From Balanoglossus misakiensis (taxonomy: Eukaryota > Hemichordata), in assembly GCA_040954595.2 (NCBI GenBank), contig CM082576.2:18848001-18912000 (forward strand): a stretch of DNA of 64,000 nucleotides, written 5' to 3'. Each line of letters begins with the position of its first letter. The first letter of the stretch is position 1. Positions 25,387 through 37,100 of this stretch are shown piece by piece. The position numbers and the translations under genes were made by a program. The notes under the pieces are model-generated. The model was given only the letters and a program-made list of their open reading frames with translations. It ran no database searches and was not told the origin of the DNA.

Positions 25387-27360
25387 ATTTCCAAAACTTG
25401 GTATGCACAGCAGATACAGCTTTTAAATTTAGAGGACCGGAACACCTAATGAAATACATGTATTAACCTTAACACAATAATTATGTATATAAGCTATTTA
25501 AAGTTAACCAATAAAGCGTAGAAGTCTGCTTGTTGTTGGACACTGATCAGTTTGGTATCAAATTTTGTTGGCACATTTTGCATCACCTCTGGCGTACTTT
25601 ACCATTTCTAGGCATCCACAACAGATACAGCCTTCACTTTCTGTTGGAACCATGCTAACCACTTTGGCCACTCCAATGCTGCTTGTAGCTCTAATTGTCT
25701 TCTTCATGGCAGCCATATTGGATTTTCTAATAACTTTTAAAAGTTGACATTTTCATAAACTACAGGGCCAATCAAATTGTAGTTTACTGTAGGGTTGAAA
25801 GTTTGACAAAAATATCATTAGTGGTCATGTGACTTTGGGTGCCTTATTAGATTTTTTAAAAATCTCATTAAAAAATTACAAAAAATCTTTTTCTAATCAA
25901 GTTTTCAAGTTAATTGTGATTGGTGTAACCTTATCAGAGCTAAATTGGATTTTCTGAACCCCGATTAAAAACTAAAATTCCCTATTTCTAGCCTACTCAT
26001 TGAAAGCACACAATTTCCTTATATGGATACGAGTCACCATATGATTAGAATACGTTACATATTTTGGCAACTTTCACATGTTCTTTGATCCATACTGTGC
26101 AGTTAAAAGTTTGACAATAATATCGTTAGCAGCCATGTGACTTTGAATGCCTTATTGGAATTTTGAAAAAACTCATAAAAAATTCAAACAGACGTTTTCT
26201 AATCAAGTTTTCAAGTGAAATGTGATTGGTGTCACCTTATTGGAGCCAAATTGGATTTCTCTGAACACTGATTAAAAACTAAGATTTCCTATTTCTAGCC
26301 TACTCATTGAAAACAAACAAATTAATTTTTGCCAACAATTTGTTGGCAACTCTCGCATGTCCTTTGACCCAGTAATTCCAGAACTTAATTTTATGTGGAT
26401 ATGGCTCTTGTTAAAAAGCATAACAGTCATGATTGTGGTCACATGAGTTTTATTGCTGCCAGGACTTAACCCAAATATTTTGATAATTTTGGCAATGACC
26501 CTTGATCTACTTGGATATGTCTCTTGTTAAAAGCACAACAGTCATGATTTGTTCACACAAGTACTACTGCTGCCAGGGCATAACCCAAATATTTTGATAA
26601 TTTTGGCAATGACCCTTGATCTACTTGGGTATGTCTCTTTTTAAAAAGCACAACAGTCATGATTTTGTTCACATGAGTTTTATTGCTGCCAGGACATAAC
26701 CCAAATATTTTGATAATTTTGGCAATGACCCTTGATCTACATTTCCAAAACTTGGTATGCACAGCATATACAGCTGTTAAATTTAGAGGACCGGAACACC
26801 TAATGAAGTACATGTATTAACCTTAACACAATAATTATGTATATAAGCTATTTAAAGTAAACCAATAAAGCGTAGAAGTCTGCTTTTTGTTGGACACTGA
26901 TCAGTTTGGTATCAAATTTTGTTGGCACATTTTGCATCACCTCTAGCTTACTTTACCATTTCTAGGCATCCACAACAGATACAGCCTTTGCTTTCTGTTG
27001 GAACCATGCTAACCGCTTTGGCCACTCCAATGCTACTTTTAGTTTTAATTGTCTTCTTCATGGCGGCCATATTGGCTTTTCTAATAAGCTTTAAAAGTTG
27101 AAATTTTCATAATCTACAGGGCCAATCAAGTTCTAATTTACTGTGCGATTGAAAGTTTGACAAAAATATCATTAGTGGTCATGTGACTTTTGGTGCCTTA
27201 TGGATTTTTTAAAAATCTCATTAAAAAACTTCAAAAATCTTTTTCTAATCTAGTTTTCAAGTGAATTGTGATTGGTTAAACCTTATTGGAGTCAAATTGG
27301 ATTTTCTGAACAACGATTTAAAACTAAGATTTCCTATTTCTGGCCTACTCATTAATTATT
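25387..27360 (+). repeat. R1 copies on the right side of Sat1, tandemly duplicated at 1354 bp
   Basis: The array ends where R1 sequence resumes (ATTTCCAAAACTTGGTATGC), followed by the GCAGATACAGC, GTTGGAACCATGCTAACC and GCCATATTGG boxes in the same order as on the left side. The block is duplicated: matching points at 25199/26553 and 25565/26919 are both 1354 bp apart. The short frames in both copies are equivalent shadows of the duplicated non-coding repeat. Confidence 0.85.
26396..26735 (+). repeat. Three-monomer Sat1 mini-array inside an R1 copy
   Basis: Within the second right-hand R1 copy the 117-bp segment occurs three times in tandem, starting near GGATATGGCTCTTG at 26397, TTGGATATGTCTCTTG at 26511 and TTGGGTATGTCTC at 26625. 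R1 then continues with ATTTCCAAAACTTGG. It is the same insertion point and phase as the 20-kb array, but with only three units. Confidence 0.88.
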
Positions 27361-27580
27361 CGTGGATATGCCTCTTGTTGAAAAGCACAATGGTGATGAT
27401 TTTTTTCACACGAATAGTACTGCTGCCAGGACATAACCCAAATTTTTTGATAACATTGGCATTGAACTTTGAAGTTTGGCACCTGTATTCTTTTCTGAAT
27501 ATCTTATGGCGCCTAGACTAATAGCACTAGAGGTTTGGTTTTTGATGTATATGGACAAGTATGGGACTTAGCTTTTTTTT
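27361..27580 (+). repeat. Partial R1 copy with one diverged Sat1-like segment
   Basis: GTGGATATGCCTCTTGTTG at 27362 begins a single diverged 117-bp segment that reads through CTGCCAGGACATAACCC and then departs from the consensus at a GAACTTTGAAG box. The remainder up to the hairpin at 27581 is not recognised. Confidence 0.65.
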
Positions 27581-27611
27581 AGGGGCACAAGCCTATCGGG
27601 CTTGTGCCCCT
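27581..27611. repeat. Perfect 13-bp stem hairpin
   Basis: AGGGGCACAAGCC at 27581-27593 and GGCTTGTGCCCCT at 27599-27611 are exact reverse complements separated by five bases. It is GC-rich in an AT-rich region and lies at the left edge of a different R1-related stretch, just before a TTA microsatellite. It could be a terminal structure of a mobile element (a Helitron-type 3' hairpin read on the minus strand, or abutting terminal inverted repeats). The class is not proven. Confidence 0.85.
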
Positions 27612-27628
27612 ATTGGTATTGTTGGAAT

Positions 27629-27665
27629 TTTTCTTATTATTATTATTATTATTATTATTATTCCG
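27629..27665. repeat. (TTA)n microsatellite
   Basis: About ten uninterrupted TTA units follow the hairpin and precede CCGAGAAATATGTC. Such a trinucleotide run next to a hairpin is typical of the edge of a dispersed element. Confidence 0.9.
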
Positions 27666-29260
27666 AGAAATATGTCATTGTAGATCTGGAAAACCGCAGC
27701 ACCTAGGGGGCCGAAACTTGGTAGGGTGGTAGGGGCCAATGAGTAGATGTGCAGTGGCTCGTGAATATTTAATTAGTCACGTGACCTGGCGGCCATATTG
27801 GACTTCCTGAAAATCGTTAAATGAGTCCTTCTCAAAAACCACTGGGCTGATCGAGTTCAAATTTGGTGTGCAGGTAGCCTACCTTATGTCCATCATTTTA
27901 CCCTATTAAAATCATGACGTCAAACATAACGTTTTTTTGCTACAATTGTTTTTCTGAAAAACAACTTAAAACTTTAAAAATCTTCTTCTCCAGAACCAGC
28001 GATTGCCGAGTCACGGGATTCGGGGTATGTGGTCACCTAACCTATGTCTATCAAGTTTGCGAAGCGAACTGTGATTGGTCGATCATTATGGCGGCCATGT
28101 TGGATTTTCGGAAAACCATTGAAAAATGAAAATTCCGTTTTGTAGCCAAAATGTTGACAGCACGGAAATTCTTTTCTTGGATATGAGTCATCATATGACC
28201 GGAAGTTGTCACAATTTTTCGGGGCAATTTTCACATGACCTTTGACCCAGTTTTAAAACAACTAATTATATATGCATATTCCCCATACCTCCTCTTGTCA
28301 AAGCACCACAGTCATGAATTTTGTGGACATGGGTACCAATGCTGCCAGGACATGACACAAATATTTTGGTAATTTTGGCAATGACCCTTGACCTATTTCT
28401 GAAACATCATTTTTCTGCATATCTAATTCCATGCTACCCAATAGGGCTAGAGGTCTGGTATTGGTTGGACATGGCCCACTCTGGGTTCAAAATTTTATGC
28501 CCAAATTTTGGGTGACCTTGGATGACCTTTGATCTACTTTCCCATATCTCAGCATCCAGAGCAGTTAGAGCCCTGGCTTTTATGGGGATTGAGCACATAA
28601 TGGAGTCTTACACAAGACTTCATTAATTATGTGCATACCTAATTGCAGGCGAACCAATAGGGCTAGGGGTCTGGTTTTTTGTTGGATCTAGACTAGTATG
28701 GGGTCCAATTGTTTTGCCCAAATTTGGGGTGACCTCAGGTGACCTTTGACCTACTTTCCCATATCTTGGTATCCCCAGCAGATACAGCCGTGACATTTGC
28801 TGGTCACCATGGGAACCGCTTGTGCCCCGCCAACGCTGCTTGCAGCTTTAATGTTACATTTGGAATCAACTGGACCAATGTTGAGCTTATTAAATATGTG
28901 AATAACTAATGCTGAGCTTACCTATATTGTTACAGGTTGAATTTTTTATTAACATGCTCTACTATTGGACTTAATCTGAATTTCTTGACCAATGATAACC
29001 TTCAAATTTTGAGGGCTGGAACACCTAATTACCAGGTTAACCAATAGAGCCAGAAGTCTTGTTTTTCATTTTATGCTGATTATTTTGGAAGAAAAAATTG
29101 TTGACAATTTTGGGTGAGCTCTTGGTGACCTTTGATCAGCTTTCCTATTTACATAGCAGATACAGCATTGGCACTCTCTGGTATCCATAGGAACTGCTTT
29201 GACCTAGCCAATGTTGGTTGCACCTTAATTGCACCGCAGTATGTTGGTTTGGGCGAGCTT
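27666..29260 (+). repeat. Diverged R1-related repeats
   Basis: The stretch carries repeated R1 vocabulary: GCGGCCATATTGGA near 27790 and GCGGCCATGTTGGA near 28090; a diverged monomer segment with GCTGCCAGGACATGACAC near 28340; and three copies of a GGTGACC..TTTGATCTACTTTCCC box (about 28510, 28730, 29110), two of which lead into GCAGATACAGC and a GGGAACCGCTT- or GGAACTGCTT-like box. It is older and more diverged than the copies beside Sat1. Short open frames here are not convincing genes. Confidence 0.7.
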
Positions 29261-29316
29261 GCCACATTAATCCTATCATTATCATTGATTTTATCGATTT
29301 CATGTTTTTAATTCTT

Positions 29317-29428
29317 TCATTCTTTTTTTTTCTGTAGGTCCCACCGGTACTCTTCTTCTTCTCTCTCTCTCTTTCTTTTTTTCTTTTTCCTCTTCTTTCT
29401 TTTCTCTTTTTTTTTCTTTTTTTTTCCT
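29317..29428. repeat. CT-rich low-complexity tract
   Basis: Nearly pure pyrimidine sequence (CTCTCTCTCTCTTTC and T-runs). The lysine- and arginine-rich frame on the opposite strand is only a translation of this tract. Confidence 0.93.
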
Positions 29429-29860
29429 GTAGGCCCCAATGGTAACACCATAATCAACCTACTAACGTAAAATTTGATGGATGGAGAGAGCGGAGTGTCA
29501 ACCATAGTCAACCTACTAATATAAACTTTGATGGATGGATGGATGGAGCGGAGCGTCAACCATAGTCAACGTACTAAAATATAAACTTTGATGGATGGAT
29601 GGTGCCGTGGAGCGTCAACTTAAATGATGGAGAAGTGGAAGGATGGAGAAGTGGAGTTTTTTTCTCTGTTTTTTCCTCTCTTTTTCCTGTAGGGCTCACT
29701 GGTAACACCATAATCAACCTACTAACGTAAAATTTGATGGATGGATGAAGCGGCGTGTCAACCATAGTCAACCTACTAATATAAACTTTGATGGATGGAT
29801 GGATGGAGCATCAACCTAAAGGATGGAGAAGTGGAAGAATGGAGAAGTGGAGTTTCAACA
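29429..29860. repeat. GATG-rich minisatellite with duplicated 259-bp block
   Basis: The phrase GTAACACCATAATCAACCTA occurs near 29442 and 29700 (about 259 bp apart), each followed by TTTGATGGATGG runs and GTCAACCATAGTCAACCTAC. GGATGGAGAAGTGGA is repeated near 29635 and 29820. It is a complex minisatellite with no gene content. Confidence 0.85.
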
Positions 29861-30560
29861 TAATATCCTATTGACCGAAATTATTAGTTAGAGTAATATA
29901 GACATACAAAACGAGGTGATCGTAATATAAAACTTAATAGTCCAATAAATCGGGTTAATAATTGGTAGTGATTACTTGTTTTAAAATTAGGTTAACAGCA
30001 ATGGCTTTGTGCAGGGTATGATAATAGGTTCTGAAATGTGTATGGTATAATAACGGTGAACAAATTTGAATTTGGTTTAATAAAAGGGTTAAAAATGTGA
30101 TGATGGTTTTATGGTAAAATTGGAGTGTACACAGGTTATAAAGGGGTAACAGTGGTTGCTTGTATGAAGGTAATGATAATAGGGTAACAAATGTGACTGG
30201 TATAAAAAATGTATAATAACGGGTTCATAATATGATGATGGCTTGTGTACACAGGTTATAATGGGTATATGAATGAGAAGGGTATAATAATGGTAATAGG
30301 GTAACAAATGTGACTGGTATAAAAAGGTATAATAACGGGTTCATAATATGATGATGGCTTGTGTACACAGGTTATAATGGGTATATGAATGAGAGGGGTA
30401 TAATAATGGTAATAACTGTGTCAGGTTTAATAAGGGTAGCAATTGTGCAAGGGTATAATAACGATTAATAATTGTGGTGATGGCTTATGGTGATATTAAG
30501 TATAAAAGGGTGTTTAATATTGATGGTGATGATAAAGGTATAATAATGATAAATCGTTAA
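29861..30560. repeat. Degenerate GGTATAATAA minisatellite
   Basis: Many diverged short units of GGTATAATAATGG, GGTTATAATGGGTATA and GTGATGATGGCTT type. Two adjacent units are well matched: GGGTAACAAATGTGACTGGT at 30182 and 30299, 117 bp apart; this equals the Sat1 period by coincidence, as the sequences are unrelated. Similar material occurs at 52740-53060 on the far side of Sat2. Confidence 0.75.
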
Positions 30561-30830
30561 ATAAGTGTCCAGGGTCTAATAATCATGTTAGGTCATTCAT
30601 TGGTTAATGTGAATATTTTATGAATAACATGCTATTATTTCTCAGATAGATAATACTCGTCAGCATCGTTATTCGGTGGAATTTCTCGCAACGGTACCCG
30701 TGATTGTATTCGCGCATCGACACATTGTACGCGACAGACATGCAGAAAATGTTAGCACAATGTTAGGTTAGCTTAACCTCCCCACCCCATCCAAATTCCA
30801 AATTTAGCTTAGATCATGGGGTGAGAGGAG
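30561..30830. repeat. Left flank of Sat2, homologous to its right flank
   Basis: A block with CATGCTATT, GTGATTGTATTCGCGCATCG, ACATTGTACGCGACAGACAT, GCAGAAAATGTTA and CTCCCCACCCCATC matches 53160-53400 in the same order and strand, with substitutions and a few indels. No reading frame is supported. Confidence 0.75.
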
Positions 30831-31190
30831 GAGAGGACAGTTTTTTTCCCTCTTTTGTAATTGGTATGAGGTTTTTTAACTGCCCTTTAGGCGCGTAAAT
30901 TAAATATGTTATCATACATGTAGTTATCTTGCTTTATTTTAAAACAATTGTGAATGAGCTCTGCGAGATTATGTACACGATAGTGTGTTATATAATGCTA
31001 AGGTAAAAGTAAATTTAACCCACTAACCCATCACACTATTGTGTGCATAATTAGCAGATGCTATTTTGACTAGCCCATTGTTCAACCAAATGACACCTTG
31101 TTTCAAAAAGAGCTGAAACTATATTGGTTAATTTCTTTCAGTTTAACCACATGACACATTGCTTCAAATTGGCCTGCAAGATATGCTACT
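30831..31190. other. AT-rich spacer with a weak inverted repeat
   Basis: No gene is seen. CACGATAGTGTG near 30976 is an inverted repeat (one mismatch) of CACACTATTGTG near 31033. A GTTCAACCAAATGACACCTTG phrase is echoed about 58 bp later as GTTTAACCACATGACACATTG. Confidence 0.5.
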
Positions 31191-31195
31191 TGAAC

Positions 31196-31245
31196 TCCCC
31201 CCCCCCCACCCCCACCCCCACCCCCCCCCCCCCAAAAAAAAAATT
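31196..31245. repeat. Poly-C/poly-A tract
   Basis: A C-run broken by single A residues is followed by an A-run. It looks like a simple-sequence expansion; length and sequence accuracy here may be limited by sequencing. Confidence 0.93.
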
Positions 31246-31540
31246 AGGGATTAATCACTCGCTATATTATGAACATTCACATGAAAATTATGCAACCAAA
31301 TTAAAGGTATTCTGGAGGCGTCTTCTGATGTCAGGTGGTTCAAATCCACCGATACCTAAGCTGGAAACATAACTTTTCATTGGTGTTCATGTATGGCGAA
31401 TAAAACACGCATATTCGTATTATCATATTTCAGAAATGAATGAATTGAATAAGATTCTTTTCGATATGTCACTATAAACTTTAATCCCATTTCACCCACT
31501 TTACTCAAAATGTAATGTTTAAATAGCAAAGAAGTAATCA
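31246..31540. other. AT-rich spacer before Sat2
   Basis: Nothing recognisable. The frames crossing this stretch depend on the poly-C tract or on AT-rich sequence and are not supported. Confidence 0.4.
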
Positions 31541-34133
31541 TTAAACTTTGACACCGGGGTTTAAAATGCATACAGGGATACTAAAAGTTGACTGAAAATC
31601 CCTGGGTTAATAAGTGTCCAAAAGCAATTTTATTTGACATTGCTAATGCAGCGATGACATTGAATCTGATTCTTTGCATCAGGGTAAATTGTGATGCAAG
31701 CTTGATGATGCAGCCCGGTAGATAGTGATGCAAACACTTCACTTTGACATGGGTATTTAATGCATGTGCATGGGTATTTAATGTTGACTGTAAATCCCCA
31801 GGTTAATTCTTGGCCAAAAGCACTGTAATTTGACATTGCTAATGCTACCGTGACACTAAATCTGATTCTTTGCATCAGGTTAAATTGTGAAGCAAGCTTG
31901 ATGATGCATAATGATAGATGGTGTTTCAAGCCCTTCACATTGACATTGGAATATAACGCATATGGGGATTGAAAGTTGATTGTGAATCCCCAGGTTAATA
32001 CTTGGCCAAAAGCAATGTAATTTAAAATTGCTAATGCAATGGTGACATTCAATGTGATTCTTTGCATTAGGGGAAATGGTGTAGGAAGCCTAATGGTGCA
32101 TCAGAGTAGATGGTGATGCAAGCTCTGCACTTTGACATAGGTATTTAATGCATATGCATGGGTATTTAATGTTGACTGTAAATCCCCAGGTTAATACGTG
32201 GCCAAAAGCACTGTAATTTGACATTGCTAATGCTACCGTGACACTAAATCTGATTCTTTGCATCAGGGTAAATTGTGAAGCAAGCTTGATGATGCATCAT
32301 GATAGATGGTGTTTCAAGCCCTTCACATTGACATTGGAATATAACGCATATGGGGATTGAAAGTTGATTGTGAATCCCCAGGTTAATACTTGGCCAAAAG
32401 CACCGTAATTTAAATTGCTAATGCAATGGTGACATTGAATTTGATTCTTTGCATTAGGGGAAATGGTGTAGGAAGCCTAATGGTGCATCAGAGTAGATGG
32501 TGATGCAAGCTCTGCACTTTGACATAGGTATTTAATGCATATGCATGGGTATTTAATGTTGACTGTAAATCATCAGGTTAATACGTGGCCAAAAGCACTG
32601 TAATTTGACATTGCTAATGCTACCATGACACTAAATCTGAATCTTTGCATCAGGTAAATTGTGGAGCAAACTTGATGATGCATCATGATAGATGGTGTTT
32701 CAAGCCCTTCACATTGACATTGGAATATAACGCATATGGGGATTGAAAGTTGATTGTGAATCCCCAGGTTAATACTTGGCCAAAAGCACTGTAATTTAAA
32801 ATTGCTAATGCAATGGTGACATTGAATTTGATTCTTTGCATTAGGGGAAATGGTGTAGGAAGCCTAATGGTGCATCAGAGTAGATGGTGATGCAAGCTCT
32901 GCACTTTGACATAGGTATTTAATGCATATGCATGTGTATTTAATGTTGACTGTAAGTCATCAGGTTAATACGTGGCCATAAGCACTGTAATTTGACATTG
33001 CTAATGCAACAATGATATTGAATCTGATTCTTTGCATCAGGGTTAATGGCATTGCAGGCTTGATGATGCATGCCGGTAGATAGTGAGGCAAACACTTCAC
33101 TTTGACATGGGTATTTAATGCATGCACATTGATATCTAAAGTTGACTCTAAATCCCGAGGTTAATACATGGCCAAAAGCACTGTAATTTTAAATTACTAA
33201 TGCAAGGGTGACATTGAATATGGGTAAATGGTGAAGCAAACGTGATGATGCATCAGGATAGATGGTGTTTCAAGTCCTTCACATTGACTTTTGAATATAA
33301 TGCATATGGGGATTTAAAGATGATTATAAATCCCTAGGTTAAGACATGGCCAAAAGAACTTTTATTTGACATTGCTAATGCAACAGTGACATTGAATCTG
33401 ATTCTATGCATCAGGGTAAATGGCGAAGCAAGCTTAATGATGCATCAGGACAGATGGTGTTTCAAGCCCTTCACATTCACATTGGAATATAACGCATATG
33501 GGGATTTGAAGTTGACTGTAAATCCTCAGGTTAATACGTGGCCAAAAGCAATTTTATTTGACATTGCTAATGCAATGGTGACATTGAATCTGATCCTATG
33601 CATCAGGGTAAATGGCGATGCAGGCTTGATGATGCATCACGGTAGATAGTGATGCAAACAGTTCACTTTGACATGGGTTTAAATGGATATGGGGATTTCA
33701 AGTTGATTACAAATCCCTGGGTTAATACGTGTCCAAAAGCAATGTAATTTGACATTGCTAATGAAATGGTGACATTGAATGTAATTCTTTGCATTAGGGG
33801 AAATGGCTAAGCAAGCTTAATGATGCATTGGACTAGATGGTGATGCAAGCTATGCATTTTGACATACATATTTAATGCATATGCATGTGTATTTAATGTT
33901 GACTATAAATCCTCAGGTGAATACATGGCCATAAGCACTATAATTTGACATTGCTAATGAAATGGTGACACTGAATCTGATTCTTTGCATCAGGGCAAAT
34001 GGCGAAGCAAGCTTAATGATGCATCGGAGTAGATGGTGATGCAAGCTCTGCATTTTGACATAGGTATTAAATGTATATACATGGATATTTAAAGTTGTCT
34101 GTAAAACCCCAGGTTAATACATGGCCATAAGCA

Positions 34134-37100
34134 CTATAATTTGATATTGCTAATGAAATGGTGACACTGAATCTGATTCTTTGCATCAGGGCATATTGTG
34201 AAGCATGCTTGATGATGCATTAGGATCAATAGTGATGGAAACACTGCACTATGACATGGGCATTTTATGCATACGCATTGATATTTACAGTTGACTCTAA
34301 ATCCCGAGGTTAATACATGGCTAAAAGCGCTGTTATTTAAAATTACTAATGCAAGGGTGACATTGACTATGGGTAAATGGTGAAGCAAACGTGATGATGC
34401 ATCAGGATAGATGGTGTTTTAAGCCCTTCACATTGACTTTTGAATATAATGCATATGGGGATTTAAAGTTGATTGTAAATCCCTAGGTTAATACATGGCC
34501 AAAAGCAATTTTATTTGACATTGCTAATTGAACGATGACATTGAATCCGATTCTTTGCATCAGGGTAAATGGCGATGCAAGCTTGATGATGCTTCACGGT
34601 AGATAGTGATGCAAACACTTTACTTTGACATGGGTATTAAATGCATATGGGGATTTCAAGTTGATTACAAATCCCTGGGTTAATACGCGTCCAAAAGCAC
34701 TGTAATTTGACATTGCTAATGCGATGTTGACATTGAATGTAATTCTCCGCATTAGGGCAAATGGCAAAGCAAGCTTAATGATGCAATGGAGTAGACGGTG
34801 ATGCAAGCTATGCATTTTGACATAGGTATTTAATGCATGTGCATGGGTATTTAATGTTGAATGTAAATTCTCAGGTTAATACATCTCCAAAAGCACTGTA
34901 ATTTAAAATTGCTAATGTAAGGGTGACATTGAATCTGATTCTTTGCATTAGGGGAAATGGCGTAGCAAGCCTAATGATCCATCTGAGTAGATGGTGATGC
35001 AAGCTAAGCATTTTGACATAGGTACTAAATGTATATTCATGGGTATTTAAAGTTGTCTGTAAATCCCCAGGTTAATACATGGCCATAAGCACTATAATTT
35101 GACATTGCTAATGAAATGGTGACACTGAATCTGATTCTTTGCATCAGGGCATATTGTGAAGCATGGTTGATGATGCATTAGGGTCAATAGTGATGGAAAC
35201 ACTGCACTATGACATGGGTATTTAATGCATACGCATTGATATTTACAGTTGACTCTAAATCCCGAGGTTAATACATGGCTTAAAGCGCTGTAATTTAAAA
35301 TTACTAATGCAAAGGTTACATTGAATATGGGTAAATGGTGAAGCAAGCTTGAAGATGCATCAGGGTAGCTGGTGTTTCAAGCCCTTCACATTGACATTGG
35401 AATATAATTCATATGGGGATTTAAAATTGATTGTAAATCCCTAGGTTAATACATGGCCAAAAGCACTGTAATTTAAAATTGCTAATGCAATGGTGACATT
35501 GAATGTGATTCTTTGCATCAGGGCATATTGTGAAGCATGCTTGATGATGCATTAGGGTCAATAGTGATGGAAACACTGCACTATGACATGGGTATTTAAT
35601 GCATACGCATTGATATTTACAGTTGACTCTTAATCACGAGGTTAATACATGGCTAAAAGCACTGTAATTTAAAATTACTAATGCAAAGGTTACATTGAAT
35701 ATGGGTAAATGGTGAAGCAAGCTTGAAGATGCATCAGGGTAGATGGTGTTTCAAGCCCTTCACATTGACATTGGAATATAATGCATATGGGGATTTAAAA
35801 TTGATTGTAAATCCCTAAGTTAATACGTGGCCAAAAGCAATTTTATTTGACATTGCTAATGCAATGATGACATTGAATCCGATTCTTTGTATCAGGGTAA
35901 ATGGCGATGCAAGCTTGATGATGCATCACGGCAGATAGTGATGCAAACACTTCACTTTGACATGGGCATTAAATGCATATGGGGATTTCAAGTTGATTAC
36001 AAATCCCTGGGTTAATACGCGTCCAAAAGCACTGTAATTTGAAATTGCTAATGCGATGTTGACATTGAATGTAATTCTCCGCATTAGGGCAAATGGCAAA
36101 GCAAGCTTAATGATGCAATGGAGTAGACGGTGGTGCATGCTATGCATGTTGACATAGGTATTTAATGCATGTGCATGGGTATTTAATGTTGAATGTAAAT
36201 TCCCAGGTTAATACATCTCCAAAAGCACTGTAATTTAAAATTGCTAATGTAAGGGTGACATTGAATCTGATTCTTTGCATTATGGGAAATGGCGTAGCAA
36301 GCCTAATGATCCATCTGAGTAGATGGTGATGCAAGCTAAGCATTTTGATATAGGTACTAAATGTATATACATGGGTATTTAAAGTTGTCTGTAAATCCCC
36401 AGGTTAATACTTGGCAAAAAGCAATTTTATTTGACATTGCTAATGAAATGGTGACACTGAATCTGATTCTTTGCATCAGGGTAAATGGCGATGCAAGCTT
36501 GATGATGCATCCCGGTAGATAGTGATGCAAACACTTCACTGTGACATGGGTATTAAATGCATATGGGGATTAAAAGTTGACTGAAAATCCCTGGGTTAAT
36601 ACAAGTCCAAAAGCACTGAAATTTGACATAGCTAATACAATGGTGACATTGAATGTGATTCTTTGCATTAGGGGAAATGGCGTAGCAAGCCTAATGATGC
36701 ATCAGTGTAGATGGTGATCCAAGCTATGCTTTTTGACATAGGTATTTAATGCATGTGCATGGGTATTTAATGTTGACTGTAAATCCCTGGGTTAATACAA
36801 ATCCAAAAGCACTGTAATTTGACATTGCTAATACAACGGTGTCATTTAATCTGATTCTTTGCATCAGGGCAAATTGCGAAGCAAGCTTAATGATGCATCG
36901 GAGTATATGGTGATGCAAGCTATGCACTTTGACATACGTATTTAATGCATATGCATTGGTATTTAATGTTGACTGTAAATCCCCAGGTTAATACGTGGCC
37001 AAAAGCACTGTAATTTGACATTGCTAATGCTACCGTGACACTAAATCTGATTCTTTGCATTAGGGTAAATTGTGAAGCAAGCTTGATGATGCATCAGGAT

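Noticed and set aside
28037-28234. Minus-strand gene in the R1-related region
   Set aside because: The frame lies across the GCGGCCATGTTGGA repeat box shared with non-coding R1 copies.
29317-29559. A Lys/Arg-rich protein on the minus strand
   Set aside because: It is a translation of a CT-rich low-complexity tract and a GATG minisatellite.
30182-30416. Relationship between the 117-bp minisatellite unit here and the 117-bp Sat1 monomer
   Set aside because: The periods agree by coincidence; the sequences share nothing.
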